A stretch of 64,000 nt of DNA from Planctomycetota bacterium. GTDB lineage: Bacteria > Planctomycetota > Brocadiia > SM23-32 > JAKLEA01. Both the position numbers and the translations under genes were made by a program. The stretch lies in NCBI GenBank assembly GCA_022711755.1, contig JAKLEA010000014.1, forward strand, positions 1-64,000. The letters run 5' to 3'. This document shows, in pieces, positions 62,698 through 64,000 of this stretch (the first letter of the stretch is position 1; every line of letters begins with the position of its first letter). The notes below the pieces were generated by a model that saw only the letters and a list, made by a program, of their open reading frames with translations, searched no databases and was not told the DNA's origin.

Positions 62698-62771
62698 GGC
62701 GGGCGAGTCGTGCCTCGCCCGCTGAAAGGCGGCGGCGTGCTTTTCAAGCGCGTGGCCGCCGCAGTCCAAAA
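62698..62771. repeat. Family A element (inverse) between phage genes
   Basis: Reverse complement begins TTTTGGACTGCGGCGGCC, then GCGCTTGAAAAGC, then GGGCGAGGCACGACTCGCCC. It ends 1 bp before the stop codon of the gp36-like gene, and so lies in the 92-bp gap to the next gene. Confidence 0.85.
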
Positions 62772-62772
62772 C

Positions 62773-63585
62773 TCAAAAATCGTCCAACTTCCTGCTGAAG
62801 TCCGCATTCTCGACCGCTCCGGATTCGCGGTTCATTCTGGCGGAACTGAGATTCGTATCGGCTGTCCGGGTTGTGGAGTCCAGTTCGCGGCGACGCGCAA
62901 TTCCGCCGCTCAGGGACAAGCCCCGCGACGCGACGGCATCCAGGAAGGCCATGTCCCGCTCCCATGCGGCGCGGTATCGGTCATCCTCGCCGTCCGGGAA
63001 TCCTTTTCTCGCGGAGAGCAGCCGGATCGCGCAGCGCGACGCGATTGCACGAATTTCGTCCGGCGCGGGACAGAACGGGACGACGTATGACGCCTGCGCG
63101 ATGGCGTCAATTTCCGCCCCCGCCGCCAGCGCGGCCCCCGCAATGCCGGATTCCTCCTCGGCGCTCAACTCGCCGTCGTTGTCGTCGTCCGCCCACTTCA
63201 GCAGCAGCCTGTCGCTGACTCTCTCCCGAAGGTCTTCGCCGCAGCAGTATGCAAGCGTAACATCGGCCAGGAAGCAGACGTCAGAGACCGACGCGCAGGC
63301 ATACGCGAGCCTGACCATCGGGAGCGGGAGGCGCGCGCAGGCGCGGTAACGCCCCGCGCGGCTGATCGGACGGAAAGTTTTAATCTCGTGCCATTCCGAT
63401 CCGTCCTGGGAGACCTGCACACCGAAAACCACCGACCCGCCGGACTCCGCTTCGATCGAGACAACGTCAACGGTCACGACCCCGGCGGGATACGGAACGC
63501 CTCCATGCACGGGGCTTGCCGGTTCCGTCGCGCCGGCGTCGTTGACCTTCGTCAGACATTGTATCACCGTCTCAGCCTCAGCCAT
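62773..63585 (-). CDS. Mu gp36-like (DUF1320) head-completion protein with N-terminal extension
   Basis: 270 residues from ATG 63585 (MAEAETVIQCLTKVN). Residues 1-110 form a beta domain of unknown type. About 115-225 match DUF1320/gp36: DLRERVSDRLLLKWADDDNDGE, AALAAGAEIDAIAQASYVVPFCPAPDEIRAIASRCAIRLL, and YRAAWERDMAFLDAVASRGLSL. gp36 proteins sit at the head-tail connection of Mu-like phages. The C-terminal tail (RMNRESGAVENADFSRKLDDF) is polar. Lies directly after the capsid gene, as in Mu-like gene orders. Confidence 0.75.
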   Translation of the reverse strand: MAEAETVIQCLTKVNDAGATEPASPVHGGVPYPAGVVTVDVVSIEAESGGSVVFGVQVSQDGSEWHEIKTFRPISRAGRYRACARLPLPMVRLAYACASVSDVCFLADVTLAYCCGEDLRERVSDRLLLKWADDDNDGELSAEEESGIAGAALAAGAEIDAIAQASYVVPFCPAPDEIRAIASRCAIRLLSARKGFPDGEDDRYRAAWERDMAFLDAVASRGLSLSGGIARRRELDSTTRTADTNLSSARMNRESGAVENADFSRKLDDF

Positions 63586-63676
63586 TGCTTCAACTCCTCG
63601 ATGCAAAATGACGCGGGGGGGGAACCCTGTCTTCGGCATGTTCGGGGGCGGCTGAACAAGCCGCCCCCGAGGGTTT

Positions 63677-64000
63677 TTACGCCACGGCCGCGGTCCAGAG
63701 GAATCCGCAGCTCAGGTCCACCGCCTTCTGATCGTAGTAGCGGCTGATCCTCACGCGGTCCGACTCCCGGGCCGGCTCGCGCCATTTCTTGACGACGAAC
63801 CCCTTGATACCGTTTGGTACCTGGCCCCACTGGAATGTGTAACCGATGCTGCGTTTCAGCAGACCCGGAGAACGCTCGCTGTAGCAGAGCAGGGCGAACT
63901 TTCCCCAGATGTAGTCCGTCGCCAGGGCCTGCCCGCGGGCGTTGGTCGCGTAGAGCGCGCTGGGGGTCAGCACATGCTCCACGTCGAAAAGGTCCGCCAG
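63677..64000 (-). CDS. Phage major capsid protein, C-terminal part (runs off right edge)
   Basis: 108 codons are visible. LADLFDVEHVLTPSALYATN and ARGQALATDYIWGKFALLCY followed by GYTFQWGQ...GIKGFVVKKWREPARESDRVRISRYYDQKAVDLSCGFLWTAAV match the P-domain and last strands of the HK97-fold capsid proteins of Mu/phiE125-type phages (the LADLFDVEEV segment and the D-x-K-x-V-D close). The N-terminus lies beyond the window. Head genes such as terminase, portal and protease must be to the right. Confidence 0.8.
   Translation of the reverse strand: MADLFDVEHVLTPSALYATNARGQALATDYIWGKFALLCYSERSPGLLKRSIGYTFQWGQVPNGIKGFVVKKWREPARESDRVRISRYYDQKAVDLSCGFLWTAAVA

Overview
The window looks like a chromosomal piece of a GC-rich PVC-type bacterium, most likely a Planctomycetota or Lentisphaerota relative. 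Pointers are an LEPR-XLL surface-protein motif on a giant FG-GAP/PKD protein, two sulfatases, a DUF6785-like membrane protein, secreted glycan-active enzymes with five-bladed-propeller or TIM-barrel folds, a non-pyrrolysine MttB homologue, and many proteins seen mainly in that superphylum. The assignment rests on gene content only; no rRNA is present. Genes are dense, many start codons overlap the preceding stop, and high GC at third positions creates many long antisense open frames that I rejected.

Layout. 1-3.6 kb: a minus-strand LEPR-XLL/FG-GAP/PKD surface protein that runs off the left edge and carries an apparent single-base frameshift near 1008. 3.9-6.3 kb: a large secreted protein of unknown role with a duplicated C-terminal module. 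6.4-13.1 kb: the most interesting block. It has a dual-specificity-type phosphatase followed in the same frame by the decayed C-terminus of an ADP-ribosylglycohydrolase (ARG), a DHH-like/AAA+/Fis-HTH fusion whose ATPase motifs are degenerate, a small basic protein behind a clear promoter and a perfect 8-bp inverted repeat, an ARPP-1-family protein, a vWA protein, three tiny proteins (two with similar N-termini), and a 66-residue relic joining the start of an SbcD-like nuclease to the end of an SbcC-like ATPase. 13.1-19.8 kb: AddB- and AddA-like helicase-nuclease genes, overlapping by 8 bp. AddA contains an in-frame multi-hairpin repeat element. The ARG, rhodanese/phosphatase and ARPP domains are known partners in proposed ADP-ribose or phospho-sugar conflict systems, so this is the best candidate for an undescribed system, although partly eroded.

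20.2-24.4 kb: tRNA-Ala(GGC), a small SAP-like protein, and a tight minus-strand operon of a GlpT-type transporter, an RmlD-like reductase and a DegT-type aminotransferase. 24.9-29.5 kb: L-aspartate oxidase, two lipoproteins, a zinc phospholipase C/S1-P1-like protein and an M20/M28-like peptidase. 29.7-42.3 kb: secreted or cytoplasmic carbohydrate enzymes (propeller hydrolase, GH99-like, MDR dehydrogenase, GH4, heparinase II/III-like, GH130) with Pcm and a PilZ-like membrane protein between them. 42.4-57 kb: a metallophosphoesterase, a zinc-ribbon protein, a B12-binding radical SAM enzyme, an MttB-family methyltransferase, a large secreted protein, a cupin, two sulfatases, an MFS transporter and the DUF6785-like membrane protein. 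This reads as a polysaccharide and methylated-compound scavenging region.

57.1-64 kb (minus strand): the downstream half of a phage head-tail module. It holds a major capsid C-terminus at the right edge, a Mu gp36-like (DUF1320) protein, several small structural proteins and an 852-residue tail-hub-like protein. It ends abruptly at the left in a chromosomal repeat.

Across the window at least four families of short palindromic interspersed elements (called A-D here) sit in intergenic spaces, inside the phage module, in the N-terminus of one gene and within AddA.
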